From: Bactericera cockerelli
Lineage: Eukaryota > Arthropoda > Insecta > Hemiptera > Triozidae
Direction: 5' to 3'
NCBI GenBank assembly: GCA_024516035.1
Contig: CM044964.1
Coordinates: forward strand, 9,183,736 to 9,247,735
Length of the DNA stretch: 64,000 nt
The stretch's first letter is position 1. Every line of letters starts with the position of its first letter. A program made the translations under genes and the position numbers. The notes under the pieces were generated by a model. It saw nothing but the letters and a program-made list of their open reading frames with translations, was not told the origin of the DNA and did no database searches. Positions 46,016 to 57,129 of the stretch are shown here, piece by piece.

Positions 46016-46159
46016 TTGAATTTCAAATTTCACTCATTGACACATTGAATTATTGGTTCTATTTTAAATACTTGCAAACGGTCCAAATGAAGGTGTCTGG
46101 TAGTCCGGGTAGCTTGGAGATCGATGGGTTCGAATCCCAGCCAATGCTTTAAATTTTGC

Positions 46160-46960
46160 ATAAAACTATTTGTTAAAAATAATTTCATTATATTTTTTTT
46201 TTAAGTGTATAAATAATCTTTAAAAAAAAATATTAAAATTTACGAGAGAAAAAAGTAGAAATAACCTACCCACAACAAGGAATGTAAAAAGTCAGCAAGA
46301 GGATTCCAACATTTCTTCTCAAGTCTAATAACCAATTGGTAATTTTTTGCCAACTCTGAAGTAACTTGGTAACAAAAATCCACCAAACAGAGGAGATTAA
46401 AAGATTATTCAAAAAAATTATGGTATTTCTACTGAACAATGTTACAGAGGTTACATAGAAGAAAGAAAAGATTATTTTAACAAATTAAATTTAATTGAAT
46501 TCAATCGAAATTAATGTTATAATGGTTCATAAAGAGGTAAAATTGATATTCAACATGAAGGTGAGAGTAACTATTTCTCGTTAAGTCTTTGCAAAAACTG
46601 TTTCATGCGAATAATTTGCACTGTTATCACAATTTTATCAACTGCAAATTATGACTCTACCGATTACAGCATAGGTTCTACAGGTCTGCAATACTAATAT
46701 GTACATTGTACTTGTTAGATATGTAAAATGAACATTATAATTTTATGTATAGGTACGCGGAACTGTAAATTACCATGAATAAAAAATGCGAATTTCACTA
46801 AGCCTTAGCAATATTATGGGATTTTTCCTTCTTATTACTTCCGAGAAATTTCTAATATTAGAAATCGGAAGTATTTTTTTTTTTTGCCTTAACTTTTCCA
46901 TATTTTTTTTAAGATCCACAACAATGTCTTTATTGCTAAAAGGGTAATAAATAAATAAAT
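46160..46960. other. No gene recognised
   Basis: AT-rich sequence. 46845-46870 contains a short palindrome ttctaatattagaa, which recurs at 54570-54583 and 57997-58014. Confidence 0.45.
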
Positions 46961-46964
46961 TAAT

Positions 46965-47028
46965 GATGAGTACACAGCCTTTTTTATTTTGTAGCCATGA
47001 AACAGCAGCTACTGAAGACGCCTGAAAA
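46965..47028 (-). mobile_element. S2 SINE 3' end, strongly truncated
   Basis: agcctttttt-attttgtagccatgaaacag-cagctactgaagacgcc, then unrelated sequence. Confidence 0.6.
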
Positions 47029-47431
47029 AATATATATATTTTTTTTATATATTGACGTACCGAGACAAAGAAATTAACCCATCACATGTCTAAGCACATG
47101 AAGTCACTTTTTCTCACTCTTGTTATTATTGCAGCGGAATCATAACCAACAGGACGGTGGTTCGAGTCGAAGAGTGGCAAATTTTAGTAAGGCAGGATTG
47201 CAATGCTGTGATGACACTTGCGATTGACATAGATTTGATAACCTACAATTACTGTATATTCTGTACGTTATTCGCACTACTTGTGCTTTTTACAAATAAG
47301 TAACACGTGATAATAGGACTAACACCACTAGAATTGACCACACTGAACCGAAGATTGAGAACCGCTGGTACAAAAAATTATACCAGACTCTCATTCCAGA
47401 AAGAGCTCTCATAATACCCAAATCTCTTTTT

Positions 47432-47500
47432 CAGCCGTCACACAACGCACTATGATTGGTTTTGTAAATTAACCAATCAGAGTGCGTTGTGTGACGGCTG
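47432..47500. repeat. Near-perfect 30-bp hairpin, 9-base loop
   Basis: Left arm cagccgtcacacaacgcact-atgattggtt, loop ttgtaaatt, right arm the inverse with one mismatch. Outer weak pairing (ccagaaa / tttctgg) suggests a small hairpin MITE of the same family as 19575-19755. Confidence 0.85.
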
Positions 47501-48034
47501 ACTATTTTCTGGATCGAGGGCCAGGAACGCTTTTAGCTAACAGAAATTGGATAGATATCGACCTTATAGAAGACCTAACTGGATGGACACTGATGCCCGT
47601 AGGTTGAGAACAGCTGTTAGAGGCATAGTTCACAGTCATTATAACAGGAATCGCTTACACATACCGGAAACCGGAATAATGCGTATGTGTATTTATTAGG
47701 TGCTATGTTACGTATAAGAGAGAAAAAAATTCCAGGACTAATTAAGCTCTTTGTGTAAGGGACAATAACCTTTGTCTGAGAAAATCCTGGAAATATTAAG
47801 AGCCAAGTCAAATTTATCTCGAAAGTGAAAAATTCGGGTCCCTTGAGTTTACTTAGATCCAGGAGTAGTTATTATTCTCCTAGAAATCAAGGCCGTAAAT
47901 TAGCTACCTTGAAATGATCAGGTTGACTAACATCGATGAGTGTTGAGCCTACTTTCTAGTGACGTCATATCTGAATGAATGAGATAACGGTAAATGAATG
48001 AGAAATGAACTCTTAATCCATATTTATTTATCTT

Positions 48035-48290
48035 CTTATTCTTTTACTCTATCTTATCCAATTATCCCGCTCAAGCAGGGTCGACGTTGTTCAACCTCAT
48101 GGTTGAGGTTGATTGATTTTGGCACATTTTTTACGGCTGGATGCCTTTTCTAACGCTAACGATTTCATTAGATTGAACGTCCTGAATTAGGACGGGGGTT
48201 TTACCCTCCATTCGCTGGGAACCGTACCAGCAAACCCACATTAACCTCACCCAGCCTGGGTAGGGCCGAAATTGCTATGTCCGGAAATAC
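48035..48290 (-). mobile_element. tRNA-derived SINE (family S3), head truncated
   Basis: caacctcatggttgaggttg, ggctggatgccttttctaac, the central domain ending ggtagggccgaaattgcta. Confidence 0.75.
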
Positions 48291-48696
48291 TATTATTATA
48301 GCATGTCTTTATTCATACAAGGAATAGAAAACATATCCTACGAGAAAAGTTTTTAATTAACATGAAAGAAAGAAAAAAACAGACGCCAAGGTAGGGCAGT
48401 GTTCGTTTAGAAAGTTTTTTATGTTTCCATTGATAAGAAATTGACCATCAACTGTCGAGAGGGTCAACTCGTTACTGATAAGAGTGATAAGATATCGAAG
48501 AAAGGAAATTACCCATCGGTTGAGTTCCTTAATTGATTTCTTTGAAGGAAAGAAAATGTTATTGTGTTATTGTTTGTGAACACAAGAATCAATGTCAGAG
48601 TTCCTCGAACTACCAACCTCCAGGTTTTGAGTCCACCAGCTTAACAATCGAGGTAAGGAATTCTACTCAGGCTGGATGAGGTTGATATCTTTTTGT

Positions 48697-48963
48697 TAAG
48701 ATGAGTATTTCATAGCCTTTTCTTATTTCGTAGCCATGAAATAGGAGCTACTGACGTTTGTGGTCTGTGTTGTAGCCTACCGTAGTATGCCTCCCCTCCG
48801 ATGGTCGAGAAGTGACACATTACTTCCAAATTAGGTGCTGGGTCAACACGAGTGCACCGGAAGGTATACCTTACAAATAACTGTAACCAAATTTTGAATA
48901 CAATTTTATTGTCGGCGCGGGGGTTCGAACCCGAGACCTTTCTCATGGGCCATTCCGCTCTAT
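48697..48963 (-). mobile_element. tRNA-derived SINE (family S2)
   Basis: ttcgtagccatgaaatagga, tgcctcccctccgatggtcg, gggggttcgaacccgagacc (B-box complement). Confidence 0.8.
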
Positions 48964-49199
48964 TAAAATAATAATAATACTTTAAGAATATTATTATTAT
49001 TATTATTATGTTAGGTAGGTAAAAAGGAACACGTAACATAAATAACGTAATGTATGACTTGTATGAGTAATGAGCATATATATGGTAGTGACCCTGAAAC
49101 CCAATCAGTTCTCATTCAACTCAGAAATATATATATGTATGTATGATCTGGATCACTGGAGAACATCACGCCACTGACCGTTGATAATAATTAGCAAGC

Positions 49200-49425
49200 G
49201 CAGCGTCAATGGCAGGTTGAAATACGTTGAATACAACATCCAACGCTCAGCGAGGTTAGGAATTGGAAGGGAGACCATTCACTTTAAAATTCTTGTGATG
49301 CTGGCTACTCGCGACCCAATCCAGGCTGGGTGAGGTTAATGGGGATAACTGGTTGGTATAAGTTTGCAGCGCATGAAAGGTGAAACCCGTGTTTGGATAT
49401 GACCTGAGCAGTTGAAAAGGGACAT
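49200..49425 (+). mobile_element. 5S rRNA-derived SINE, diverged
   Basis: gcagcgtcaatggcaggttg, cgctcagcgaggtta, ggctgggtgaggttaatggg, then the tail with gatatgacctgagcagttg. Confidence 0.65.
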
Positions 49426-49432
49426 AGTAACC

Positions 49433-49890
49433 TGGCGGTCGCGGGTTCCAAACCCAGCCGGGACATAACAAGTTATACTCCCATATATGGGATTTTGACC
49501 ACATAATAATAATAATAATAATATAAAAATGCTTTTTCTTTGTGTTATTATGTCACAATTTTAGTGGGTAGCGCAGAATCATAGGACTTTACCACTTTAA
49601 TTTACAATATCTTGTATTATTTTTTTTTGCCTAAGATTCTGCCACTGGTCGCTGCTTCACATTAAAGCAGCTACTCATTTTTCCTCAAGAGGTATGAGTG
49701 GACCCCGAACATCCAAGTACAGAGCAGAAAAAATCCTCCCCCGCTGGGAATCGAACCCAGGTCACCATGTGTGCAATGCCTAGCGCGCTAACTCGCTCTA
49801 CCACATAACAATACGTCTTGGTTTAACTGGTGGAATAATGGGTCTCACATTGGTCCTAGTCGGGCAGTATAAATGAGGCGATAATATTAT
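49433..49890 (+). mobile_element. S1 SINE split by an S4 SINE insertion
   Basis: The left part (cgcgggttccaaacccagcc, gacataacaagttatactcc, accacataata) and right part (accacataacaatacgtctt, tggtggaataatgggtctca, gcgataatattattg) belong to one S1 copy. 49535-49799 is a reverse S4 copy between them. The accacataa on both sides is the likely target duplication. Confidence 0.75.
49535..49803 (-). mobile_element. tRNA-derived SINE (family S4), full length
   Basis: tgctttttctttgtgttatt at the 3' end, catttttcctcaagaggtat, ctgggaatcgaacccaggtc (B-box complement), cctagcgcgctaactcgctc (head). Nearly identical to 51605-51887. Confidence 0.85.
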
Positions 49891-50125
49891 TGTACCTGTA
49901 TTGAGACTCGAACCACCGACCTCTAGATTACAAGTCCACTCCGTCCCTGCATAAGAGCCAGATTATGAAACAGGATTAAAGTTCCTAAAGTCGAAGTTTC
50001 AACCAATCACAGCCTACTCTATAGCCCGAGGTGATTGACAGTCTGGCTTATCTTACCTAAATTCCTGTTTAATGATTCAGGATTCGACCCGTAGTTGTTA
50101 CCTTTAGAAATCGGAATATACAAAA

Positions 50126-50635
50126 TTATACAGGGTGTCCCACCAAAGTTGGACACCTCAAATTACTTAGTTTAACACTTTGAGCCCCAGAGCTGGGATC
50201 GGCGAGTGAACTCGAGGGACCACAAATTTCAGAACCCAACACTCATACATTGTTCCCAAGGACCACTATAGAACCTATTCCCCATAAGAAACACATAGAA
50301 ATGAATACCATATAGAGTACCTACTTGAGTCCACAGTCAAATTTCGGGAGAGGGTCATATATGGTACTCATGTCCTTGTTCTAATTAATCGGTTTCAGTC
50401 ATGATTTTTTTATTATTATACAGGGTCGATTTTTTATACAGGGAAATTCAGGTAGATCCATTTAAAAATCGAAAGTTAACACCACAATTTCTGACTTTTC
50501 AACCATCCTATATAAAAAAAAAATTCAGCATGCTTGAAACTGTATAATTAGGACATGTACCCTTAGATTTTTTGGTTTTCAAAAACTCTTTTAGGGGCCT
50601 AGTAATTTGAGGTGTCCCACTTTGCCCAGTATACT
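50126..50635. mobile_element. Mariner-like MITE, imperfect TIRs
   Basis: Left tacagggtgtcccaccaaag and acacctcaaattac; right, inverted, tactgggcaaagtgggacac and ctcaaattac. The termini CAGGGTG/CTGGGC next to TA fit Tc1/mariner-type MITEs. A further tacagggt motif lies inside at about 50420. Confidence 0.55.
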
Positions 50636-50969
50636 TGGGAAATACATAATTTAATTTACATTTTTTTAATGTTCCAGAGCCAGAGCTCCACTGTGTATAG
50701 TAATAATAATAATGTGTTTTATTGTATATTTCTTTTACATTACATAGTTACATATAAGATATAGCACATAGGATAAGTTAAATTAACTTGTATATTGGTA
50801 AAACAAGTGAAAGAAAGACATTCTACACCTCATGCTTCCCTCACGTGATTTTTTGTCACACTAGAAACTAGAAACAAATTTCAGTGTTGTAAATTTTCTC
50901 TAAATTCACCTTACCTTACCCCTTCACCCATTCTCAGTTTTCTATCTGAAGTATCAGTGTATTCGTACA

Positions 50970-52130
50970 TACAGGGTGGGGCAAAAGTCTGGAAACCCCT
51001 GAATAACTTTCGAATGGCTTCTTCGGTAAAATTAAAATTTTGTAAGGTAAACCGGGCTAATAAGACCTTCTTTTAGAGTGGGGTGGATTTTTGTTACCGG
51101 CCCCCATGTCGGGGCCAGGGGGGCCAACTTCATTTTTTTAAATACGAACCCCCACCTTGCGATACATTTTTGGAAAGGTCTTTAAATAAGAAATACATTG
51201 GTGCAAATTTTATTTTTTTAATATTAAACTGTTTGCAAATGGCGTCCAACTTTGTGTATGCAGTAAAGTCTGATTATCTTTTGAAAGGGCTTTCTCAGTA
51301 AATTTAAAATTGTGTACGGTAAGTCGGGGTAATTAGACCTTTCCAAAAATGTATCGCAAGGTGGGGTTTCGTATTTAAAAAAATGAAGTTGGCCTCCCTG
51401 ACCCCGACATGGGGCCGGTAAAAAAAAATCGGTCCCATTCTAATATAAGGTCTAATTACCAAGGATTACCGTACACAATTTTAAATTTACTGAGAAAGCT
51501 CTTTCGAAAGATATTCAGGGGTTTCCAGACTTTACTGCATACACAAAGTTGGACGCCATTTGCAAACAGTTAATATTTAAAAAATAAAACTTACACCAAT
51601 GTATGCTTTTTCTTTGTGTTATTATGTCACAAATTTAGTGGGTAGCGCAGAATCATAGGACTTTACCACTTTAATTTACAATATCTTGTATTATTTTTTT
51701 GCCTAAGATTCTGCCACTGGTCGCTGCTTCACATTAAAGCAGCTACTCATTTTTCCTCACGAGGTATGAGTGGACCCCGAACATCCAAGTACAGAGCAGA
51801 AAAAAATCCTCCCCCGCTGGGAATCGAACCCAGGTCACCATATGTGCAATGCCTAGCGCGCTAACTCGCTCTGCCATAGTGACTACTAACTTACACCAAT
51901 GTATTTCTTATTTAAAGACCTTTTCAAAAATGTATCGCAAGGTGGGGGTTCGTATTTAAAAAAATGAAGTTGGCCCCCCGGGCCCCGACATGGGGGCCGG
52001 TAACAAAAATCGACCCCACTCTAAAAGAAGGTCTTATTACCTCGGTTTACTGTATAAAATTTTAATTTTACCGAAGAAGCCATTCGAAAGTTATTCAGGG
52101 GTTTCCAGACTTTTGCCCCACCCTGTATAT
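50970..52130. mobile_element. Double foldback element (outer arms of about 300 bp, inner inverted copy)
   Basis: Outer ends: cagggtggggcaaaagtctg at 50973 and its inverse ending accctgta at 52127. The arms include gaataactttcgaatggctt and aatgtatcgcaaggtgg-type sequence. Inside, 51253-51550 is a second inverted repeat (aactttgtgtatgcagtaaa / tttactgcatacacaaagtt) whose arms are diverged relatives of the outer arms. The right outer arm is interrupted by an S4 SINE at 51605-51887. Confidence 0.85.
51605..51887 (-). mobile_element. S4 SINE with 17-bp target-site duplication
   Basis: Exactly flanked by aacttacaccaatgtat at 51588-51604 and 51888-51904. The minus-strand head has GAGTTAGCGCGCTAGGCATT and B-box GGGTTCGATTCCCAGC. 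A precise, recent L1-style target-primed insertion. Confidence 0.92.
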
Positions 52131-52137
52131 ACACTAT

Positions 52138-52262
52138 GTAGAATTGTGTACATATTAACACTATGTACAATAGTGCACACATACACTATGTACAATAGTG
52201 TACATATTATGTACAATAGTGTACATATTATGTACAATAATAGTGTACATAGTTTTATACCC
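52138..52262. repeat. Palindrome-rich tandem repeat (tatgtacaatagtgtacata)
   Basis: Five or so units of acactatgtacaatagtg and acatattatgtacaatagtg. gtacaatagtgtac can pair with itself. Confidence 0.8.
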
Positions 52263-52489
52263 ACTGTCGCGATGTGCATGTGTTTTTTAAAATATATATA
52301 TTTTATTTTTTTTAATAGGTGAAGGTCTCATCTCTCTCTATCTCCTATCACAAGTACATGCATGTATGTGGAATGTCAAATTGCTTGAAACACTTGTCGG
52401 CACATCAGTAGAGACGAGAAAGAAAATTAATGTCTCATCTACATATCGGTGATGACGCTGTTTGCTGAACGTGATGCTAGTGATGGTCT

Positions 52490-52590
52490 CCCACCGTGTG
52501 CACGCGCGCACACGCACGCACGCACACACACACACACAAACCACAACACATAATTATACACACACCACAACACATAATTATACACACACA
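52490..52590. repeat. (CA)n microsatellite
   Basis: gcgcgcacacgcacgcacgc followed by a ca run and two copies of caccacaacacataattata. Confidence 0.85.
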
Positions 52591-53144
52591 AATACAAAAA
52601 ATAAATAGACCAACGAGCTTTTACCTTTCATGATTTTTGATTTCTTTAAAAAAAAACACCAAGAAATATGAGACATACCGCCCAATGCACCTTCAAATAA
52701 GCTTTCCAATGATATACTTAAATCAATTTTGCCAAAATAGGACGTGTTGCTTTGACAGCGACGAAATCTAAACTCTCGTGAACGAACGAGACGAAAGTGC
52801 TTTGGGTGTTAAACGTTCTGCCAAAAGATACACAATTTTACACACTGTGTGAAATCTCGTGAATACCACGGGATGCTTGTGTCTGCCGTTTTCCAACAGT
52901 GCAACGCCACCACTATCACATTTTTTTTAAAAAACATACGGCTGAGAGTGCAATTTAAGCGATGTGCCAAAAGATACATACATACACGCTTCATGCATGG
53001 CCACATTCATGGAATTATTGATTCGTTTATGTCGAGATAGAAATAGAGATGTCGAGAAAAATTGTTAGCCAAAGACGTGGGATTCCTGTCAACTGGGAAT
53101 CAGTCCAGTAATCCACAAGCTGTCGGGAAAATGTTGCCCGCCTG

Positions 53145-53302
53145 TAATCGCACGTAGTATACACCAGTTCTCGTCAGACCACTGAAGTTAAGCAACGTCC
53201 GGCGAGGTTGGTGAGTGGCCACTTGAATTTGAACCCTCGTGATGCTGGCTATTCCTGACCCACCTGGGACTAGGTGTGGTTCCTGTGGGTAGCTCGTCTC
53301 GG
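53145..53302 (+). mobile_element. 5S rRNA-derived SINE, 3' truncated
   Basis: acaccagttctcgtcagacc, actgaagttaagcaacgtcc, ggcgaggttggtgagtggcc; ends at the head of an S2 SINE. Confidence 0.7.
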
Positions 53303-53311
53303 TAGACAAGA

Positions 53312-53605
53312 GCGCGCGATTAGCTCAGTGGTTAAGCACTCGCTTACCATGCAGAAGGTCCCGGGTTCGATCCCCCGTGCCGACAAAACTTTGTATTCTT
53401 AATTTGGTTACAATAGTTTGTAAGGGTCCTGTGCGCTTGTGTTGACCCAACACCTTAATGGGAAGTATTGTGTCACTTCTCGCCCATCAGAGGGGAGGCA
53501 TAATACGGGATGGGTAGGCTACAACACAGACCACAAGCGTCTACAGTAGCTCCTGTTTCATGACTACGAAATGAAAACGGCTGTGAAACCCTCATCTTAA
53601 AAAAA
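53312..53605 (+). mobile_element. tRNA-derived SINE (family S2), best full-length copy
   Basis: gcgcgattagctcagtggtt (A-box), aagcactcgcttaccatgca, gtcccgggttcgatcccccg (B-box), then the body with gcttgtgttgacccaacacc and tgcctcc-complement, ending in an A-run at 53600-53615. The head could still fold as a tRNA, but the 3' body and other copies show it is a SINE, not a tRNA gene. Confidence 0.88.
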
Positions 53606-53844
53606 AAAAAAAACAAAACAAAACAAAACAAAAAAAATCGTATGGTTAAAATCACTAATTTAATAATTTCACCTTGGTTTATTTAAATAGGTATAGAAAA
53701 TACAGAGAAATAGTATTCAGAAAGGTGAATATTATTTATTGATGGAACGTTATGATCTCAAATAATTCTGCGAAATTTTACTTCCAAATGATGTTTCAAT
53801 GATGATGTTATTCAGTTATTGGCAATTATGTCTTCAATGGCATG

Positions 53845-53980
53845 CAATAACCCCGCCCTTTAGTTAGGACATGTGTAATGTGTATATTTTTTTTTTCTCC
53901 ATTTTTTTTTCTTACAATTTTGTACATGAATTTGTTATTATGTGCTTATTGACTAACTGTAAAATAATAATAAAGAACAT
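53845..53980 (+). repeat. L2 LINE 3' end
   Basis: caataaccccgccctttagt, taggacatgtgtaatgtgta, AT-rich tail ending aataataaagaaca. Confidence 0.6.
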
Positions 53981-53984
53981 TCTT

Positions 53985-55950
53985 AAAAAAGTTTTTGGAG
54001 TAACATCAGAGCAGTTAGGAGCAGATAACCTGGAGCACTTTACTTCAGTAGCTTTTTTGTCTACACATTAGGACATCATCTATATTTTTTAACAACAAAT
54101 ATAAATACATTGGTCACAAGTGTCACAATAGATCTCATAGAGGTAGGTGTGATAATTGGGGCTTCTCTTGTGGGACCCCAACTAGTTACTATTTATAAAT
54201 TCATAGGTGAGGATTATTGTTCGATGTGAATTGATCTTTCTCAAGCAATCAGACTGGTTATTAGCAGTTATCAACCATAAGAGACATGTTGTCAGATGTT
54301 GAGACAGCCTTCTGGTAAGGTATCAACCAACGAAAAAAGCGGTTATCAACCACTCAGAAGTATGGCAGATAGGCAGTCAGCACCCAAATGACAAGCATTG
54401 TCCAGTAGCCAGTGGTGGATTTGATGGATTCCCACAGCACAGAAGGAAGGGAAATATCCTGGGCAGCTACGGCACTGGGGTTGACCATCGTGTCCATTTC
54501 TAGAGAGGGTTTTTGAAAATTCTAAGAATTCCCTTTTTTGTAATTTAAGTATTATTATCACTTACAATAAATTTCTAATATTAGAAATTGGAAGATTTTT
54601 TTTTAAATCAGAGTTTATAGAAGATGAGATTTATTTACCCATTCTAAATTAAGAATAGAACATATTGACAGGAGGTAACTTTCCCCATTCAGTTTGATCA
54701 TTCAAAAATGTAAAAAAATTGCCTGCTAAAATGTTTTGTTTTAAGCTTATGTATGTCATCTAATAAGATTAGTTAGTACTCATAACTATCATAACACGAA
54801 GGTCCTTCAAGTCTGAGTATGGTGATTAAGCTACCTACACAAAGTTGTTATTGTTGTTTGTTGTTGGTGGTGTTTTCTTATTATTTATTTATTTTTCATA
54901 TGTTGGAGAAATTGACAACTACAAGAACAATCAATTATATAATTTAAGATTTAGATAATTTGAAGTACACTGATGTATACAGAATATTTAATCAATTATC
55001 AACGGTAATAATTTTATTGCCAAGATAAAGAGTAAAATAAAAAATAAAACAGGTTTTATACTTCAATTCAAAGTCAATACTTGAAATACTAGTACCACTT
55101 GGTACTACAACCATTATCAAGTTTCAACATGTGGTTATAGGTAGGTATATGAAGAAAAAATTGATTATTTTTTTTATAATTTTCTCATAAAAACAATCTT
55201 GATCTTGATACCTGAATCTCTCAATTTAAGTTAGTTAGTCATGCAAAAAAGAAAAATAATAATTTGAATAGATTCAAGGTTAAATAAAATCAGTTTTGCT
55301 TGATCTGACTGGTCTATCCTAAATACAGATAATATATCTATTTTTTCATTTCAATAAAATTATTTTTCACACAACTAAATAAACAGAAATAATTGTTTAT
55401 ACATATACAATGTCCTCATGCTCAACTTCAATTAATACTAAAACTGTATTAAATTTCATAATTTCAAATACATTTGGTTAAGTAGGTATTGGAAAAAAAC
55501 TTTTTTTACTGGGTTGATTTTTTTCATGTTTTTTATGTTAAAAATAAATAGTAATTTTGAGTAAATTGAAAATTCTCAACACTTGTACAGACTAGTTAAA
55601 CAGTTTACCTTCAGTATTAATCACAAAACTATGACATAATGTCATAAAAAGACTTGATTGAAATCTGATTAAATTATTCAGACAGCTCTCCACACTATTA
55701 GGACAGCTCTCCACACTAATATATGAATATAATATAATAATAATATAATATAGCCCTCTGTCACCCCTATGGAGCATGGGCCTCCCCCTATGAGGGGGGT
55801 ATTGGTATTTGGTATTATACCTATATGTTTTCATATAGTGTTTCTACTTTCTGTGATATATGTTTGTTTTGTTAAAAAAATATGTTATCAGTTCCTTATA
55901 TTGGGGAGATCCCCTAGTTTTTTTTTCCATTTATTTATTATTATTTTACC
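53985..55950. other. No gene recognised; AT-rich
   Basis: About 2 kb with no convincing exon or tandem array. It contains a ttctaatattagaa palindrome at about 54570 and a tandem ggacagctctccacacta pair at 55680-55718. Confidence 0.45.
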
Positions 55951-55954
55951 TATT

Positions 55955-56337
55955 CTAATTTATTATTATTATTATTTTTTCAGAATTTGGTTGCAGATAT
56001 GTTTCCATGTTGTTCTGTCTTTCGCTAGACTGCACCAATTAGGACCAACTTTTTTATTGATTTCATCACGCCATCTTTTAAACTGTTTACCTCTGTTCCT
56101 TTTCTGGTTTAGGGGGGTCCATTCAGTTGTTATTTTTGCCCACTTCTCATTGTCAGATCTCATGACGTGACCAGCCCATTTCAATTTGAGTGTTTTTACT
56201 GTCTTTTTGATTCTTTTGGCCTTCAGTTTCTCATTCACTATTTGGTTCCTTACTCTATCCTCCTTTTTTATTCCCAACATGCTTCTTTGCATGCTCTGAC
56301 CCGCAGCTTGGAAGAAAGGCTTGCATGCACACAAAAT
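55955..56337 (-). mobile_element. RTE-type retrotransposon, 5'-truncated, with C-terminal coding
   Basis: The minus-strand frame 56334-55972 reads SMLGIKKEDRVRNQIVNEKL, KAKRIKKTVKTLKLKWAGHV, MRSDNEKWAKITTEWTPLNQ, RWRDEINKKVGPNWCSLAKD, RTTWKHICNQILKK. K-W-x-G-H-V-x-R and W-x-P are characteristic of RTE-like C-termini. A (TAA)n tail follows. Confidence 0.85.
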
Positions 56338-56964
56338 AAAAAAAAAATGAATATAATATACCTAGGTGATTTAAAATAATCAGTACATTAAATTCTACTG
56401 AGTCTCTAAGGTCTAAATATAAAATAAGATCAAAATATTCTGAAAGCCAGACCATCATTCAAGTTGGAGTTTCCACCAGTCACAGTGCTCTAAAGTCTGG
56501 CTCATCTTTGCTATAATCCCATTTTATAATTTGGCTTTTATACAACCAAAAAATCCTGCTGGCAGAATAGTTTTTCCAGTTGTGTGTAATGAAAAAAATC
56601 TTGCACTTTACAGTTGAATTATAAGTATTTTTTCTCTCATGTCTTTATGGTTTGATAATATGTAATTCAAAATAAATGTCTGTATCAATTAATTTAGCAA
56701 TAAACTTCATTATTTAAATAGGTGTATAACTGCAGGAGGCTTAATATTAGGGGCATATTGCATGTTTTTCACTGAGCAACTCAAATACACACTTGTGCAC
56801 ATTGTACTGCATGTCAGTTTTTTATGCCTACCTACAATATTTTATGACAAAGTGAATAGTCAATGGTACGTAACTGTTGATTGAAGACCAACTCAGCGAC
56901 TAATAAAAATTCTGTCAGTTAAAAATGAAAATTAACTTGACAGAACACAGCTGACTAAAAGAGT

Positions 56965-57125
56965 TATCATATTTGTGTTCATGTGATTTCACAATTACTC
57001 ACTTCCTTTATTTTAATTTTTTGTTAATCTTGAGACTCAAACAACCAACTTTTAGGAGTCTGCTACTTCATCAGTCAAGCTCTGCTACTATCATATTTGT
57101 GTTAATCATTATGTGATATCATAAT
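56965..57125 (-). mobile_element. S6 SINE copies, diverged
   Basis: gttatcatatttgtgttcat, atttcacaattactcac, gagactcaaacaaccaactt; a second partial motif (atcatatttgtgttaatcat) at 57092. Confidence 0.5.
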
Positions 57126-57129
57126 AAAA

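Noticed and set aside
53312..53385. Sequence with tRNA A and B boxes that could be a tRNA gene
   Set aside because: It continues into a body and A-tail shared with at least five other dispersed copies (family S2), so it is a SINE.
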